From NCBI GenBank assembly GCA_041946825.1, contig JBHGBD010000016.1, positions 1 through 64,000 on the forward strand: a DNA stretch of 64,000 nt, given 5' to 3'. Of the stretch, positions 47,828 to 59,898 are shown in pieces. The stretch comes from CAZTHM01 sp041946825 (GTDB taxonomy: Bacteria; Acidobacteriota; Terriglobia; UBA7540). The notes under the pieces are model-generated. The model searched no databases. It saw nothing but the letters and a program-made list of their open reading frames with translations, and was not told the DNA's origin. Each line of letters begins with the position of its first letter. The stretch's first letter is position 1. The position numbers and the translations under genes are program-made.

Positions 47828-50806
47828 ATGCGGCCGGAATTCTCCGCGATTCCGTTCTCGGATTTGGCGCGGGCGGAGGCGAATCTCGCGCGCCTCGAGC
47901 AGCAGCTCGCGCCGGGGCTGGTGGGGCCGCTTTCCTCGCTGCTCGCGGAATCGCCCGACCCGGACGGCGCGCTGAACCTGCTCGAGCGCTACGCGGCCGG
48001 CGCCCCGTCCGACGTTCTCGGTGAACTCGCACGCCACCCCACGGCACTCACCTACCTCGTGGCGATCTTCGGCCACAGCGCGTTTCTCGCCGAAACGTTT
48101 CTAGCGGAGGCCGAACTCCCGCTGCAGTTCGCGCGCGACCGCAACTTCACCAAGTTGAAGTCGAAGGAAGACCTGATGCAGGACTTCGCGCGCTTCGCGA
48201 CGACGAGCCCGGACCACTGGCTCTCCTCGCAGCTCGCGCGCTTCAAGCGCCGCAACTACCTGCGCATTGTTCTCAAAGACGTTCTCCATCTCTCGACGCT
48301 GGGCGAGACGACGCTCGAACTCTCGTCTCTCGCCGATGTGATTTTGAACAACGCCCTCCTCTACTGCGACCAGGAACTCGAAAAGCGTTACGGCTTCCCG
48401 CAGTACCGCGACGCCCAGGGGCGCATCGTGCGCAGCGGGTTCAGCATCCTTTCGCTCGGGAAGCTGGGCGGTAACGAGCTGAACTACAGCTCGGACGTTG
48501 ACCTGCTTTTCCTCTATTCGCACGACGGCGAGACGGCGGGGGGAAACGAGCCCGATTCGGTGATTTCGAACAAGGAGTACTTTGTCAACCTGGCGCGCGC
48601 CCTCACGCGAACGATCACCCAGGTTACTCCTCAGGGCTTGGTGTTTCGAGTCGACTTGCGGCTGCGGCCGGAGGGGGAGCAGGGCGACCTGGCGATTTCG
48701 CTCAAGTCGGCGGCGGAGTACTACGAGCACCGCGCGCGCGAATGGGAATTGCAGATGCTCATCAAGGCGCGCCACTCGGCCGGCGACGCTCACCTGACGC
48801 GCGAGTTCCTGCATGCCGTCGAGCCCCACATCTACCGCGCGCCCACGGATTTCGAGGCCATCGAAAGCGTGTTGTGGGCGCGCGAGAAGATCTCGCAGAA
48901 GCTGCGTGAAAGCCGCGGCGAGGCCATCGACGTCAAGCTGCACCGCGGCGGCATTCGCGACATCGAGTTCCTGACGCAATGCTTGCAGCGCCTGCACGGC
49001 GGCCGCGACCCGTGGGTGCGCTCCGGCGGAACTCTCTTCGCGCTCCGCAAGCTGAATGACAAGAGCTGGCTTTCGGACCGCGACTACGCAACGCTGACCT
49101 CAGCCTATGAATTCCTGCGGAAGCTGGAGCATCGCATTCAGCTCGAAATGGGGCACCAGACTCATCGCTTGCCCTCCGAGCGCGAAGCGCTCGAGCGGCT
49201 GGCGCGCCGGGTCGGCGTCGAGCCCGCGGCGGGAGAGACTTCGGGCGGGACGCTGTCGCGCCTGGTCGACGACGCCTTCGCGCGCGTGGACGAGATTTAC
49301 CAGCGCATTGTGCATCCGCGGGCTTTGGCGGGAACGGGCGCGGAGTTTGACCTCCAGGCCCTTCCGGGCGTGCCAGGAGATTACAGCTTTACGTCCTTCG
49401 AGTCAGCGGTGGCTTTCCTTGATGCACAAGCGCCGGAGTTGACGGAGCGTGTGCGCGAAGCGCCGCTTTCCGAACGGGCGCAAAGGAACGCGGCACGCTT
49501 TTTCGCCTCTCTCCTGGGCTCCTCCCAGCGCTTTGAACTGGCGCGCGAAGCTCCGCAGAGGCTTCGACGCGCGATGGACGTCCTGGAAGGAAGCGAATAC
49601 TTGGCCGAACTTCTAATCCATCACCCGGAGGACCTGCCGGCATTGGACAGCGCCCGGCCGGCTTCCTGCGAAACCGGCGCCGCCGCCCAGATCGACATGC
49701 GCATGGACGTTCAGGACGAATTGCGGCCGTGGCCCTGGGTCGAGGAGGCGGGCCTCGGGGTGCGTGAGAAGATGGCCCTTCTGCGCCAGACGTACCGGGC
49801 ACGGGTGGTGGAATTCGGCGCTGGAGATTTGGCGCGGATGCACTCGGTGTTCGCGGCGGTGAACCGGTGGTCCGAGCTGGCAGTCCGGGCGGTGGCGTCG
49901 GCCTTGGCGATTGCTTCACGAGCCGGTGAGCGCAACGGCGGATTCCCCGGCGGGCACTCCCCGCATCCGCTTATGGTGCTGGGCCTCGGGCGCCTGGGGC
50001 TGAGGGAGTTTGACCTGGGTTCGGACGCGGACCTGATCTTTGTCGCCGCGCGCGGCACTCCGCGAGAGGTAATCGGGGAACTGACGCGCCTGGCGGAAAG
50101 AACGATCGAGGTTCTCTCCAGCTACACGCGCGACGGCACGGTTTTTGCCGTGGATACGCGCCTGCGGCCGCGCGGCCAGGAAGGTGAGTTGGTCGTCACC
50201 GAGGACGGACTTCTCAGCTACGTCCAGGAGTCCGCGCAAGTCTGGGAGGCGATGACTTACCTGAAAGCCTGCCCCGTCGCGGGGGATGTTGAAATGGCAG
50301 GCGGCATGGTGAAGCGGCTGGGGGAGGCGGTGCTGGAGCGTTTTTCCGGTCACCGGCAGTTGGAGTTGGAACTCCAGGAAATGCGCCGCCGGCTGGAAAG
50401 AGAAGTTTTGGTCCCGCCGTCGAATACCAAGACCGCGCCGGGCGGTTACTACGACATTGACTTTGCGCTGTCGTACCTGCGGTTGCGTCACCGGGTCGTG
50501 ATGCCGGCGGGCGCAAACACCGCACAGCAAATCCAAGTCTTGCGTTCAGCAGGTCTTATCGGAGAGAAAGATGCCGCAAGCTTAACCGAAGGCGCCTCGC
50601 TCCTCCGCTCGGTGGATCATGCCATTCGACTTGTGACGGGAAAAGCGAGCGAGGGTTTGCCCGAGCGCGTTGGCCACGCTGAAGCGGCAGATCGCCTGCT
50701 GCGCCAATGGGTACTGATCCAGCCGGACGAATCACTCTCCTCCCGTTTGCGCGAGGGCCAACAGCAGATACGATACGTCTACCGCCGCCTGATCGGGGCG
50801 GAGTAG
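47828..50806 (+). CDS. glnE: Glutamine synthetase adenylyltransferase/adenylyl-removing enzyme
   Basis: 992 residues with two nucleotidyltransferase domains. The first (deadenylase half) has LGKLGGNELNYSSDVDLLFLY around residues 210-230, the second (adenylylating half) LGLGRLGLREFDLGSDADLIFV around 715-740; each has a following helical regulatory region and RLRPxGxxG motifs. It adjusts GlnA by AMP transfer to Tyr397, the residue present in the neighbouring glnA. Length matches the family. Starts at ATG 47828 without ribosome binding site. Confidence 0.95.
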   Translation: MRPEFSAIPFSDLARAEANLARLEQQLAPGLVGPLSSLLAESPDPDGALNLLERYAAGAPSDVLGELARHPTALTYLVAIFGHSAFLAETFLAEAELPLQFARDRNFTKLKSKEDLMQDFARFATTSPDHWLSSQLARFKRRNYLRIVLKDVLHLSTLGETTLELSSLADVILNNALLYCDQELEKRYGFPQYRDAQGRIVRSGFSILSLGKLGGNELNYSSDVDLLFLYSHDGETAGGNEPDSVISNKEYFVNLARALTRTITQVTPQGLVFRVDLRLRPEGEQGDLAISLKSAAEYYEHRAREWELQMLIKARHSAGDAHLTREFLHAVEPHIYRAPTDFEAIESVLWAREKISQKLRESRGEAIDVKLHRGGIRDIEFLTQCLQRLHGGRDPWVRSGGTLFALRKLNDKSWLSDRDYATLTSAYEFLRKLEHRIQLEMGHQTHRLPSEREALERLARRVGVEPAAGETSGGTLSRLVDDAFARVDEIYQRIVHPRALAGTGAEFDLQALPGVPGDYSFTSFESAVAFLDAQAPELTERVREAPLSERAQRNAARFFASLLGSSQRFELAREAPQRLRRAMDVLEGSEYLAELLIHHPEDLPALDSARPASCETGAAAQIDMRMDVQDELRPWPWVEEAGLGVREKMALLRQTYRARVVEFGAGDLARMHSVFAAVNRWSELAVRAVASALAIASRAGERNGGFPGGHSPHPLMVLGLGRLGLREFDLGSDADLIFVAARGTPREVIGELTRLAERTIEVLSSYTRDGTVFAVDTRLRPRGQEGELVVTEDGLLSYVQESAQVWEAMTYLKACPVAGDVEMAGGMVKRLGEAVLERFSGHRQLELELQEMRRRLEREVLVPPSNTKTAPGGYYDIDFALSYLRLRHRVVMPAGANTAQQIQVLRSAGLIGEKDAASLTEGASLLRSVDHAIRLVTGKASEGLPERVGHAEAADRLLRQWVLIQPDESLSSRLREGQQQIRYVYRRLIGAE

Positions 50807-50840
50807 CTTGACGCTGCCAATCGGCCTGCCCGCAAACGAA

Positions 50841-50856
50841 TTTGACTCGCGTCAAA
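50841..50856. promoter_or_regulatory. Small palindrome before the acnA promoter
   Basis: TTTGAC-TCGC-GTCAAA, a perfect 6-bp inverted repeat that ends four bases before the candidate -35 box of acnA. Possible operator; too short to name a regulator. Confidence 0.35.
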
Positions 50857-50860
50857 AACC

Positions 50861-50889
50861 TTGATGGACTTTGGACCGGGTGTTATCTT
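50861..50889 (+). promoter_or_regulatory. Candidate promoter of acnA
   Basis: TTGATG (50861-50866), 17-base spacer, TATCTT (50884-50889), ending 45 bases before the GTG start. Confidence 0.45.
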
Positions 50890-50934
50890 GGTTGGTTCGG
50901 CAATTTTGTCGGGACTTCTCTGGGAGAGCGAACT

Positions 50935-53646
<2,712 letters not shown>

Positions 53647-53757
53647 CAGCAGAAGAGTTTAGATTCGCCGGGCCCGCAGGTCACTGGTTCAGTGCGGCGT
53701 GGCGACAAAATTGCCCGAAGCGACACGAAATCCATAGACGGGAGGGTTTTTTGACCC

Positions 53758-55197
53758 ATGTTGTCATTTAACGGACTTTCTGTACCCCCGGAGGGCAAGG
53801 CAATCGAATACGCGGACGGGAAGTTTGTCATTCCCGATACTCCGGTTATCCCATTCATCGAGGGCGATGGCACCGGCCGAGACATCTGGAAGGCGTCAGT
53901 GCGAGTCTTTGACGCGGCCGTGCAAAAAGTCTTTCAGGGTAAGCGACGAATTGTCTGGTACGAGGTCTTCGCGGGAGAGAAGGCCTTCAAACAGTTCAAC
54001 GAGTGGCTGCCCCAAGGCACGCTGGACGCAATCAAGCAGTTCCGGATTGCCATCAAGGGGCCGCTCACGACTCCAGTCGGCGGCGGCATCCGCAGCTTGA
54101 ACGTGGCGCTCCGCCAACTCTTGAACCTTTACGCTTGCTGGCGGCCGGTGAAGTACATCCCGGGCGTCCCTTCGCCGGTGAAGCACCCCGAGCGCATGAA
54201 CATCATCATTTTCCGCGAGAACACGGAAGACGTCTACGCCGGCATGGAATGGCCGGAAGGCTCTCCACAGGCGAAGCGCGTGATCGAGATGATTAATCAG
54301 ATGTTGCGCGATGAGAATGCCAAAAAGCAGATCCGGCCCGATGCCGGTGTGGGAATCAAGCCGATCTCGATCACGGCGACAAAGCAGTTGGTGCGCCGCG
54401 CCTTGCGTTATGCCATCGATCATGGACTCAAGACCGTGACGCTGGTTCACAAAGGCAACATCATGAAGTTCACCGAGGGCGCGTTTCGCGATTGGGGTTA
54501 CGCGCTCGCCAAGGAAGAATTTCGCAATCAGATTGTGACGGAGCGCGAGAGCTGGGCGATCGACAACAAAGACAAGAACCCCAACCTCTCGATCGAAGCC
54601 AACGCGGCGATGGTCGAGCCCGGCCTCGAGATGGCCAACGAGGCGTTCAAGCAGGCGGTGTACAAAGAAGTGAAGGACTGCCTCGATTCCATCTACGCGA
54701 CGCACGGCCAGGGCAAGTGGAAGCAGAAGATCATGGTGAACGACCGCATCGCGGATTCGATGCTGCAGCAGATCCAGACACGCGCCGACGAATATCAGAT
54801 CGTCTGCACGCCGAATCTGAACGGCGACTACCTTTCCGACGCCTGCGCGGCGCAAATCGGCGGGCTGGGCGTTGCTCCGGGCGCCAACATTGGCGATGGT
54901 TTCGGCGTCTTCGAAGCCACGCACGGCACGGCCCCCAAGTACGCGGACAAAGACGTCATCAACCCCGGCGCGGTCATCCGCTCGGGCGTGCTGATGTTCG
55001 AGTTCATGGGCTGGCAGGAAGTTGCCGACCTGATCGAGAACGCTCTGGCCGCAACTATCGCGCAGCACCGCGTCACCTACGACCTCGAGCGGCTGATGAA
55101 GATGGAAGGCATCAAGGACGTGCAAAAGCTGGGTTCCACCGCCTTCGGCAGTGCCATCATCGAGAACATGGACAAGGTGAAGGCGGCTGCGGCGTGA
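53758..55197 (+). CDS. icd: Isocitrate dehydrogenase, NADP-dependent
   Basis: 479 residues. Oxidises isocitrate to 2-oxoglutarate. Ser113 in GGGIRSLNVALRQ corresponds to the substrate/phosphorylation serine of E. coli Icd. NADP+ preference is indicated by HGTAPKYADKDVINPG (Lys and Tyr that grip the 2'-phosphate) and VTYDLERL. An insertion around residues 230-320 makes it longer than the 416-residue E. coli enzyme. Second gene of the acnA-icd-mdh cluster; a terminator-like hairpin follows. Confidence 0.95.
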   Translation: MLSFNGLSVPPEGKAIEYADGKFVIPDTPVIPFIEGDGTGRDIWKASVRVFDAAVQKVFQGKRRIVWYEVFAGEKAFKQFNEWLPQGTLDAIKQFRIAIKGPLTTPVGGGIRSLNVALRQLLNLYACWRPVKYIPGVPSPVKHPERMNIIIFRENTEDVYAGMEWPEGSPQAKRVIEMINQMLRDENAKKQIRPDAGVGIKPISITATKQLVRRALRYAIDHGLKTVTLVHKGNIMKFTEGAFRDWGYALAKEEFRNQIVTERESWAIDNKDKNPNLSIEANAAMVEPGLEMANEAFKQAVYKEVKDCLDSIYATHGQGKWKQKIMVNDRIADSMLQQIQTRADEYQIVCTPNLNGDYLSDACAAQIGGLGVAPGANIGDGFGVFEATHGTAPKYADKDVINPGAVIRSGVLMFEFMGWQEVADLIENALAATIAQHRVTYDLERLMKMEGIKDVQKLGSTAFGSAIIENMDKVKAAAA

Positions 55198-55298
55198 TTG
55201 CTTTATCATCCTGAATCCCGATCCGTTGGGGACGAAGGACTCGGCAGTTGCTCCAGGGGGCGGAATGATGGGTTCGCCCCATTCTCAACTCGAATGGT

Positions 55299-55357
55299 GC
55301 CCCGGCACCAGGACGGTTTGCCCGAATGCGAGCCGCCTGTGCCGGGGCGTAGTTTTT
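55299..55357 (+). terminator. Terminator-like hairpin after icd
   Basis: GCCCCGGCAC (55299-55308) pairs perfectly with GTGCCGGGGC (55339-55348); AGG/CCT and CGG/CCG continue the stem inside with bulges. Five T's follow within five bases. The loop is longer than usual, but stem and T tract together fit an intrinsic terminator separating icd from mdh. Confidence 0.55.
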
Positions 55358-55434
55358 CTGGCTCTGTAGCGGCGATGTCCTGATTGCTGCCGGTGTTCGT
55401 TTAACTTTTTTGGCGGTGATACCCCGCCGCTAGA

Positions 55435-55457
55435 GATATTCACATCGGATATTCACA
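55435..55457. repeat. Direct repeat before mdh
   Basis: GATATTCACA occurs twice (55435-55444 and 55448-55457), three bases apart, just upstream of the mdh ribosome binding site. It could be a binding site or a chance duplication. The remainder of the 273-base icd-mdh spacer holds only the hairpin at 55299-55357. Confidence 0.5.
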
Positions 55458-55470
55458 GAGGGGGAATCAT

Positions 55471-56397
55471 ATGCGGAAAAAAATCACGGTGGTAGGTTCA
55501 GGGAATGTGGGCGCGACACTGGCCCATCGGCTTGCCGATCGACAACTGGGCGACATTGTTCTTATCGATATTCTTGAGGGTATTCCGCAAGGCAAAGGGC
55601 TGGACCTGCTCGAATCCGGCCCCATCGAAGGCTACGACGTCAGGATCAAGGGCACGAACGACTACGCGGACACGGCGAATTCCGACCTCGTGGTGATGAC
55701 GGCGGGTTTTCCCCGCAAGCCCGGGATGAGCCGCGACGACCTGTTGAAGGCCAACTACGATGTGGTGAAGGCGACCACCGAGAAAGTCGTCAAGCACTCA
55801 CCCGATTGTATTTTGATTGTGGTGACCAACCCGCTCGACGCCATGGCGCAAACGGCCTACAAAGTCAGCGGCTTTTCAAAGAACCGCGTCATCGGCATGG
55901 CGGGCGTGCTCGACACGGCGCGCTACCGGACGTTCCTCGCCGAGGCGCTCAACGTCTCGGTGCGCGACATCCAGGGACTGGTCCTCGGCGGGCACGGCGA
56001 CACGATGGTGCCCGTGCCGAGCTACACCACGGTGGCGGGAATTCCGATTTCGCAGTTGATGCCGAAGGAGCAGCTCGACAAGATCATCGCGCGCACGGCG
56101 AAAGGCGGCGGGGAAATCGTCAACCTGCTCAAGACGGGGAGCGCCTTCTACGCACCGTCAGCCGCTGTGGCGGAGATGGCTGACGCTATCTTCAACGACC
56201 GCAAACGCATCCTGCCGTGCGCCGCTTACCTGGAAGGCGAGTACGGGATCAATGGACTCTTCGTTGGTGTGCCGGTGAAACTGGGCGCGAAGGGCATCGA
56301 ACAAATCATCGAAATCAAGCTCACCGACGAGGAAAAGGCCGCCCTGCAAAAATCCGCCGCGGCAGTGAAAGAACTCGTCGATATCATCGGCGTGTAG
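55471..56397 (+). CDS. mdh: Malate dehydrogenase
   Basis: 308 residues, LDH-like (MDH type 3) form. Rossmann glycines in VVGSGNVGA, NAD-selecting Asp in LIDILEG, and AGFPRKPGMSRDDL, where Arg in the mobile loop marks malate rather than lactate specificity. The catalytic pair is Asp in VLDTAR and His in GGHGDTMVP. ATG 55471 follows GAGGGGG. TCA cycle, neighbour of icd and acnA but probably with its own transcript. Confidence 0.95.
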   Translation: MRKKITVVGSGNVGATLAHRLADRQLGDIVLIDILEGIPQGKGLDLLESGPIEGYDVRIKGTNDYADTANSDLVVMTAGFPRKPGMSRDDLLKANYDVVKATTEKVVKHSPDCILIVVTNPLDAMAQTAYKVSGFSKNRVIGMAGVLDTARYRTFLAEALNVSVRDIQGLVLGGHGDTMVPVPSYTTVAGIPISQLMPKEQLDKIIARTAKGGGEIVNLLKTGSAFYAPSAAVAEMADAIFNDRKRILPCAAYLEGEYGINGLFVGVPVKLGAKGIEQIIEIKLTDEEKAALQKSAAAVKELVDIIGV

Positions 56398-56436
56398 GAA
56401 TCCGCGCTCTCTTGCTGGTCGCCCTAAAACGCCGTG

Positions 56437-57174
56437 TTATCGTGGTCTATCTGGCGGTCTGCATTCCGCGGGCATGAGCTCAGCGTCCGCCTTCACGTGT
56501 TCCCGACTGAAAACCACGAGCTTGCCATCCTGGCGTTTGCGCACCACCCGCAGCAGCGAACACGCTTGATTATCCCACGTCTGCTCTTCTTCTTCGATCA
56601 GGAGGGGTCTGTTGCCAGTCACCTTGTAGGTTCGGAAGTCGTGAATGCTTCCCGCCATCCCGCCCACCGAGGTTGTCGTGATCGTCTTGTCGGCGGCATT
56701 TAGCTTGTAGGTCCCAATCTCGCTGAATTCGGGACTGAAGGCGAACCGGCCAGTCTGAGGATCGAATAGCCAGATGCAGGCATTCTCGTTGCCGGTGGCT
56801 CCCCACGCAATGAGCAGCCGCAGGTCTTTGTACCCGTCGAAGTTGAAGTCCTCTGCCCGGAACCAGTCGGCGCCCCGATAGGGCTGTTCCTCCATCTGGC
56901 ATTCTGTCAGCGTCTGGACAGGGCGCGCTTCAGATCCTATGAAAGCCTCGATGTGGTCAATGGTCTTGAACTCCGGATCGGCGACTAGTTTGAATGTGTG
57001 AGGCGCGAGGCCGGCATGAATGGTGAAATGGAACACGGCTCCCTCGCTGACGTCCTCGACGACGGGGTTTGATTCTTGCGGTTTTGCTCGACGGGCGCAC
57101 CACAGCAGGAGAATCGCCGGCAGCAACGCCTTCCAGGCCGTCTTTAGCCACGGTCTGTTCGCGAGAAATTCCAT
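56437..57174 (-). CDS. Exported protein with XAC2610-like repeat region
   Basis: 245 residues with an N-terminal hydrophobic segment (about 14-28, LPAILLLWCARRA), so exported or anchored. EDFNFDGYKDLRLL is a calcium-loop-like motif seen in XAC2610-type proteins, some of which bind glycan-degrading enzymes. CxxxxQPYRGADW, NENACIWLFDPQTGRF and SPEFSEIG support the match. Function inferred only. Four bases after the cyclophilin gene on the same strand. Confidence 0.6.
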   Translation of the reverse strand: MEFLANRPWLKTAWKALLPAILLLWCARRAKPQESNPVVEDVSEGAVFHFTIHAGLAPHTFKLVADPEFKTIDHIEAFIGSEARPVQTLTECQMEEQPYRGADWFRAEDFNFDGYKDLRLLIAWGATGNENACIWLFDPQTGRFAFSPEFSEIGTYKLNAADKTITTTSVGGMAGSIHDFRTYKVTGNRPLLIEEEEQTWDNQACSLLRVVRKRQDGKLVVFSREHVKADAELMPAECRPPDRPR

Positions 57175-57178
57175 CGGG

Positions 57179-57709
57179 TCATTTTACTTCGACGATTTTC
57201 ACAGCGTTCATCACGACCGGGGTTGATGGCCGGTCGCTGCGGTCGCGCGGGACGTTGGCGATTTTTTCGACCACGTCGTAGCCCTTCACAACTTCCCCGA
57301 AAATAGTGTGGTGGTTGTTGAGCCAGTCGGTCGCCGCCACAGTGATGAAGAACTGGCTGCCGTTGGTGTTGGGACCGGCATTAGCCATGGCGAGTTTTCC
57401 GGGCTTGTCGAATTTCAGATCCCTTGAGAATTCATCCTCGAACTTGTATCCCGCGTCACCCGTTCCAGTTCCGAGGGGGCATCCGCCCTGAATCATGAAT
57501 TTGGGAATGACGCGGTGGAAGATGAGTCCGTTGTAGAATGGGCGCTTGGTGTTCTGGCGGGTTTTGGCATCGCGGAACTCCTTCGTCCCCTGCGCGAGTC
57601 CCACAAAATTCTCGACCGTCTTGGGCGCTTTTTCCGGGAACAGTAGACAGGTGATTTCGCCCAGGGTGGTTTCGAAGACTGCATAAACTCCGGGATTCAA
57701 ATCGCTCAT
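57179..57709 (-). CDS. Peptidyl-prolyl cis-trans isomerase, cyclophilin type (cytoplasmic)
   Basis: 176 residues, no signal peptide. Active-site segments are FHRVIPKFMIQGGCPLGTGTG (catalytic Arg), ANAGPNTNGSQFFITV and LNNHHTIFGEV. Its ATG overlaps the stop of the preceding exported cyclophilin gene (ATGA), so the pair is translationally coupled. Confidence 0.93.
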   Translation of the reverse strand: MSDLNPGVYAVFETTLGEITCLLFPEKAPKTVENFVGLAQGTKEFRDAKTRQNTKRPFYNGLIFHRVIPKFMIQGGCPLGTGTGDAGYKFEDEFSRDLKFDKPGKLAMANAGPNTNGSQFFITVAATDWLNNHHTIFGEVVKGYDVVEKIANVPRDRSDRPSTPVVMNAVKIVEVK

Positions 57710-58482
57710 GGCTTCTCCTTGGCTGATGTAGCCGGCTTGGCCGATTGTTTCGGGATCGCCGTCTTTTTGGGGGTTCCCACGGCCGGCGCGGGGGTCAGGA
57801 CCACTGTGGTTTTGATGCTGTCGAGCAGAGGGAATGCTTTGTCGAGGTAAGTCTTGCCCTCGTTGGTGACGCGGGTTTGTTCCGGCCCGTTGCCACTGGG
57901 CGGGCCTTCGCCGTAACCGGAGTAGAACTGCTCGACGACCTCCATGCCCTCCACGACTTTTCCGAATGGCGCAAAGCCCATGGTATCCAACCGCGTGTTG
58001 TCAGCAAGGTTGATGAAGATCTGCGTCGTGCGGGTGTTGGGGCCGGCCGTCGCGAAGGTGAGTGTGCCGCGGAGATTGCTTTGGGTCACGGGGTCATCGG
58101 GGATTTTGGCATTTGCCCAGACTCGATTGACCGCCGGGCGGGCGCTGATCCCGAACTGCGCCACAAAGCCCGGCAGGACGCGGAAGAATGCCGCGCCATC
58201 GTAGTAGTGGTTCTTGACGAGATTGTAGAATCGATCGACGCCCAGGGGCGCCCAGGCGCGAGTCACCTCGATGACGACATCGCCCTTCGTGGTGGTGAAC
58301 TTGGCCTTCCAGACCGCCGGCGCTTTGGCTTTGAGCGACGCCGGATTGAGCAGGGAGGACCGCCCCACCGTCCCGGCGGATTTTGCCGGTGGCCGCCTGG
58401 CGGCGGTTTGCGCCGCAAGGGGCAAGGCGCAGAGCAGGGCTGCAGCGGCTGACAGAGCAAGTCTCTTCATTGAAACCCTCAT
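57706..58482 (-). CDS. Exported peptidyl-prolyl cis-trans isomerase, cyclophilin type
   Basis: 258 residues: signal peptide (about 5-25, ALLCALPLAAQ), a linker, the cyclophilin domain (FFRVLPGFVAQFGISARP, TFATAGPNTRTTQIFINL, GFAPFGKVVEGMEVV) and an Ala/Thr/Lys-rich tail. The active-site residue context differs from canonical cyclophilins (QFG for QGG, TTQIF for GSQFF), as in other periplasmic forms. ATG 58482 is coupled to the dipeptidase stop by ATGA. Confidence 0.85.
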   Translation of the reverse strand: MRVSMKRLALSAAAALLCALPLAAQTAARRPPAKSAGTVGRSSLLNPASLKAKAPAVWKAKFTTTKGDVVIEVTRAWAPLGVDRFYNLVKNHYYDGAAFFRVLPGFVAQFGISARPAVNRVWANAKIPDDPVTQSNLRGTLTFATAGPNTRTTQIFINLADNTRLDTMGFAPFGKVVEGMEVVEQFYSGYGEGPPSGNGPEQTRVTNEGKTYLDKAFPLLDSIKTTVVLTPAPAVGTPKKTAIPKQSAKPATSAKEKP

Positions 58483-59708
58483 TGGGGCTTTCTCGAATCG
58501 CCCGCAATCTTCTCGACCTGGCGCATCACGCGAATCAGGTTTCCTCCCAGGACCTTCGTCAGATCCTCTTCGCCATAGCCGCGGCGTGCAAGTTCGACGA
58601 CGAGAGCGGGGAGCTTCGAGACGTCTTCCATGCCGCGCGGCGCCGCGTCAATGCCATCGAAATCCGAGCCGATCCCGACGTGGTCAATCCCCCCGACACG
58701 CACTGCGTGGTCAATGTGGTCAGCGATGCGAGTGAAGTCGGGAAGGGGAATGTTGCCCGCGTAGCGCTGGGAAATCTCGACCTCTTCGCGGTAAGTCAGT
58801 GATTTGCCTTCCTTGGCGCGTTCCGCGCGCGCCGCATCGAGCGCGGCATCAATCTGCTTGGAGACTCGCCTGCGGGCGGAAGCGTATTCCTGGTCAAGGA
58901 AGGCCGGGTAGAAGTTGATTTGCATCACTCCGCCGTTTCTCGCCAGGGCGCGGATCATATCGTCGGTCATATTGCGCGGGGCATCGCACAACGCTCGACA
59001 GGACGAGTGTGAGGCGATGATGGGGGCATTGGTGGTCGCGAGCACGTCGTAAAACGTCTTGTCGGAAACGTGGGAAATATCCACCATCATCCCCAAGCGG
59101 TTCATTTCCCTGACCACTTGGCGGCCCCGATCGTTCAATCCGTTCCAGCGCGGCTCGCCGGCGCTGGAGTCGGCCCACTCGTTGTTGGCCGTGTGGGTGA
59201 GGGTCATGTAGCGGATTCCCAGTCGGGAAAATATATTCAGCGCTCGAAGGTCGTTCTCGATGATATGCCCGCCTTCCAGACCCATGAGAATCGCGATTTT
59301 GTGCTGGTTGTGGAGGCTGGCGATTTCGTCTGCCGAACGCGCCACTCCGAGCTCGCCGGCATGTTTTGCAACCTGCTCTTGCACCGCATCGATGAGGTCG
59401 ATGGCGCGATGGATGAGGTCCTTTTCCGGCCACCGCACGTCCACCCAGATAGAAAAAAAGGCGGCTCCCAGATGGCCCGCCCGCATCTTGGGAATGCTGA
59501 TCATAAAGGGACTGCTGGGCTCGGCAAGGTCATACCCTTCGTCGAGGATCATCTGGGGCGTGTCCTCATGCGAGTCAATCACGATTGCGCGGTCGAGGAC
59601 TTCCCGAGCCACTCGCTCGGCCTCTTCCCGAGTGCGTTCGGCGGAGTGGAGGGGCGCTCCCAGAGAGAGCAAAAGCGGGAATATCAGTGCGAGGCAGCGT
59701 CGCCGCAT
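58479..59708 (-). CDS. Membrane dipeptidase (M19, renal dipeptidase family)
   Basis: 409 residues from ATG 59708: signal peptide (about 4-22) and an amidohydrolase barrel. Binuclear zinc ligands: SHED (His-x-Asp position), GLEGGHIIE (bridging Glu), SHSSCRAL and the later HIDHAVRVGGIDHVGIGSDFDG. Cleaves dipeptides, sometimes of D-residues. First gene of a coupled cluster with two cyclophilins. A longer start at 59768 is possible but lacks a signal-peptide-like N-terminus. Confidence 0.9.
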   Translation of the reverse strand: MRRRCLALIFPLLLSLGAPLHSAERTREEAERVAREVLDRAIVIDSHEDTPQMILDEGYDLAEPSSPFMISIPKMRAGHLGAAFFSIWVDVRWPEKDLIHRAIDLIDAVQEQVAKHAGELGVARSADEIASLHNQHKIAILMGLEGGHIIENDLRALNIFSRLGIRYMTLTHTANNEWADSSAGEPRWNGLNDRGRQVVREMNRLGMMVDISHVSDKTFYDVLATTNAPIIASHSSCRALCDAPRNMTDDMIRALARNGGVMQINFYPAFLDQEYASARRRVSKQIDAALDAARAERAKEGKSLTYREEVEISQRYAGNIPLPDFTRIADHIDHAVRVGGIDHVGIGSDFDGIDAAPRGMEDVSKLPALVVELARRGYGEEDLTKVLGGNLIRVMRQVEKIAGDSRKPQ

Positions 59709-59829
59709 AGAGTATGGCCTTTCAAGAGCAGGCCAGCGATTATCCGAAGCCAAGAAAGAATTTGTCAAACTAATTCCGCCAGCGAAGGACCATCCGCTGG
59801 CGCGTGATGCCAGGAAGGCCCGGGGCGGA

Positions 59830-59858
59830 TTGCTTGCCCGGCATCATTCCAGTATAAT
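59830..59858 (+). promoter_or_regulatory. Candidate promoter of the GAF-like gene
   Basis: TTGCTT (59830-59835), 17-base spacer, perfect TATAAT (59853-59858), 41 bases before the ATG. Confidence 0.5.
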
Positions 59859-59898
59859 CCGCCTTGATTTTGGGAACAGCCAAGGGGAGGGAGCGCGG

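Noticed and set aside
53896..55209. 437-codon open frame antisense to icd
   Set aside because: No recognisable motif; icd on the other strand has all catalytic residues.
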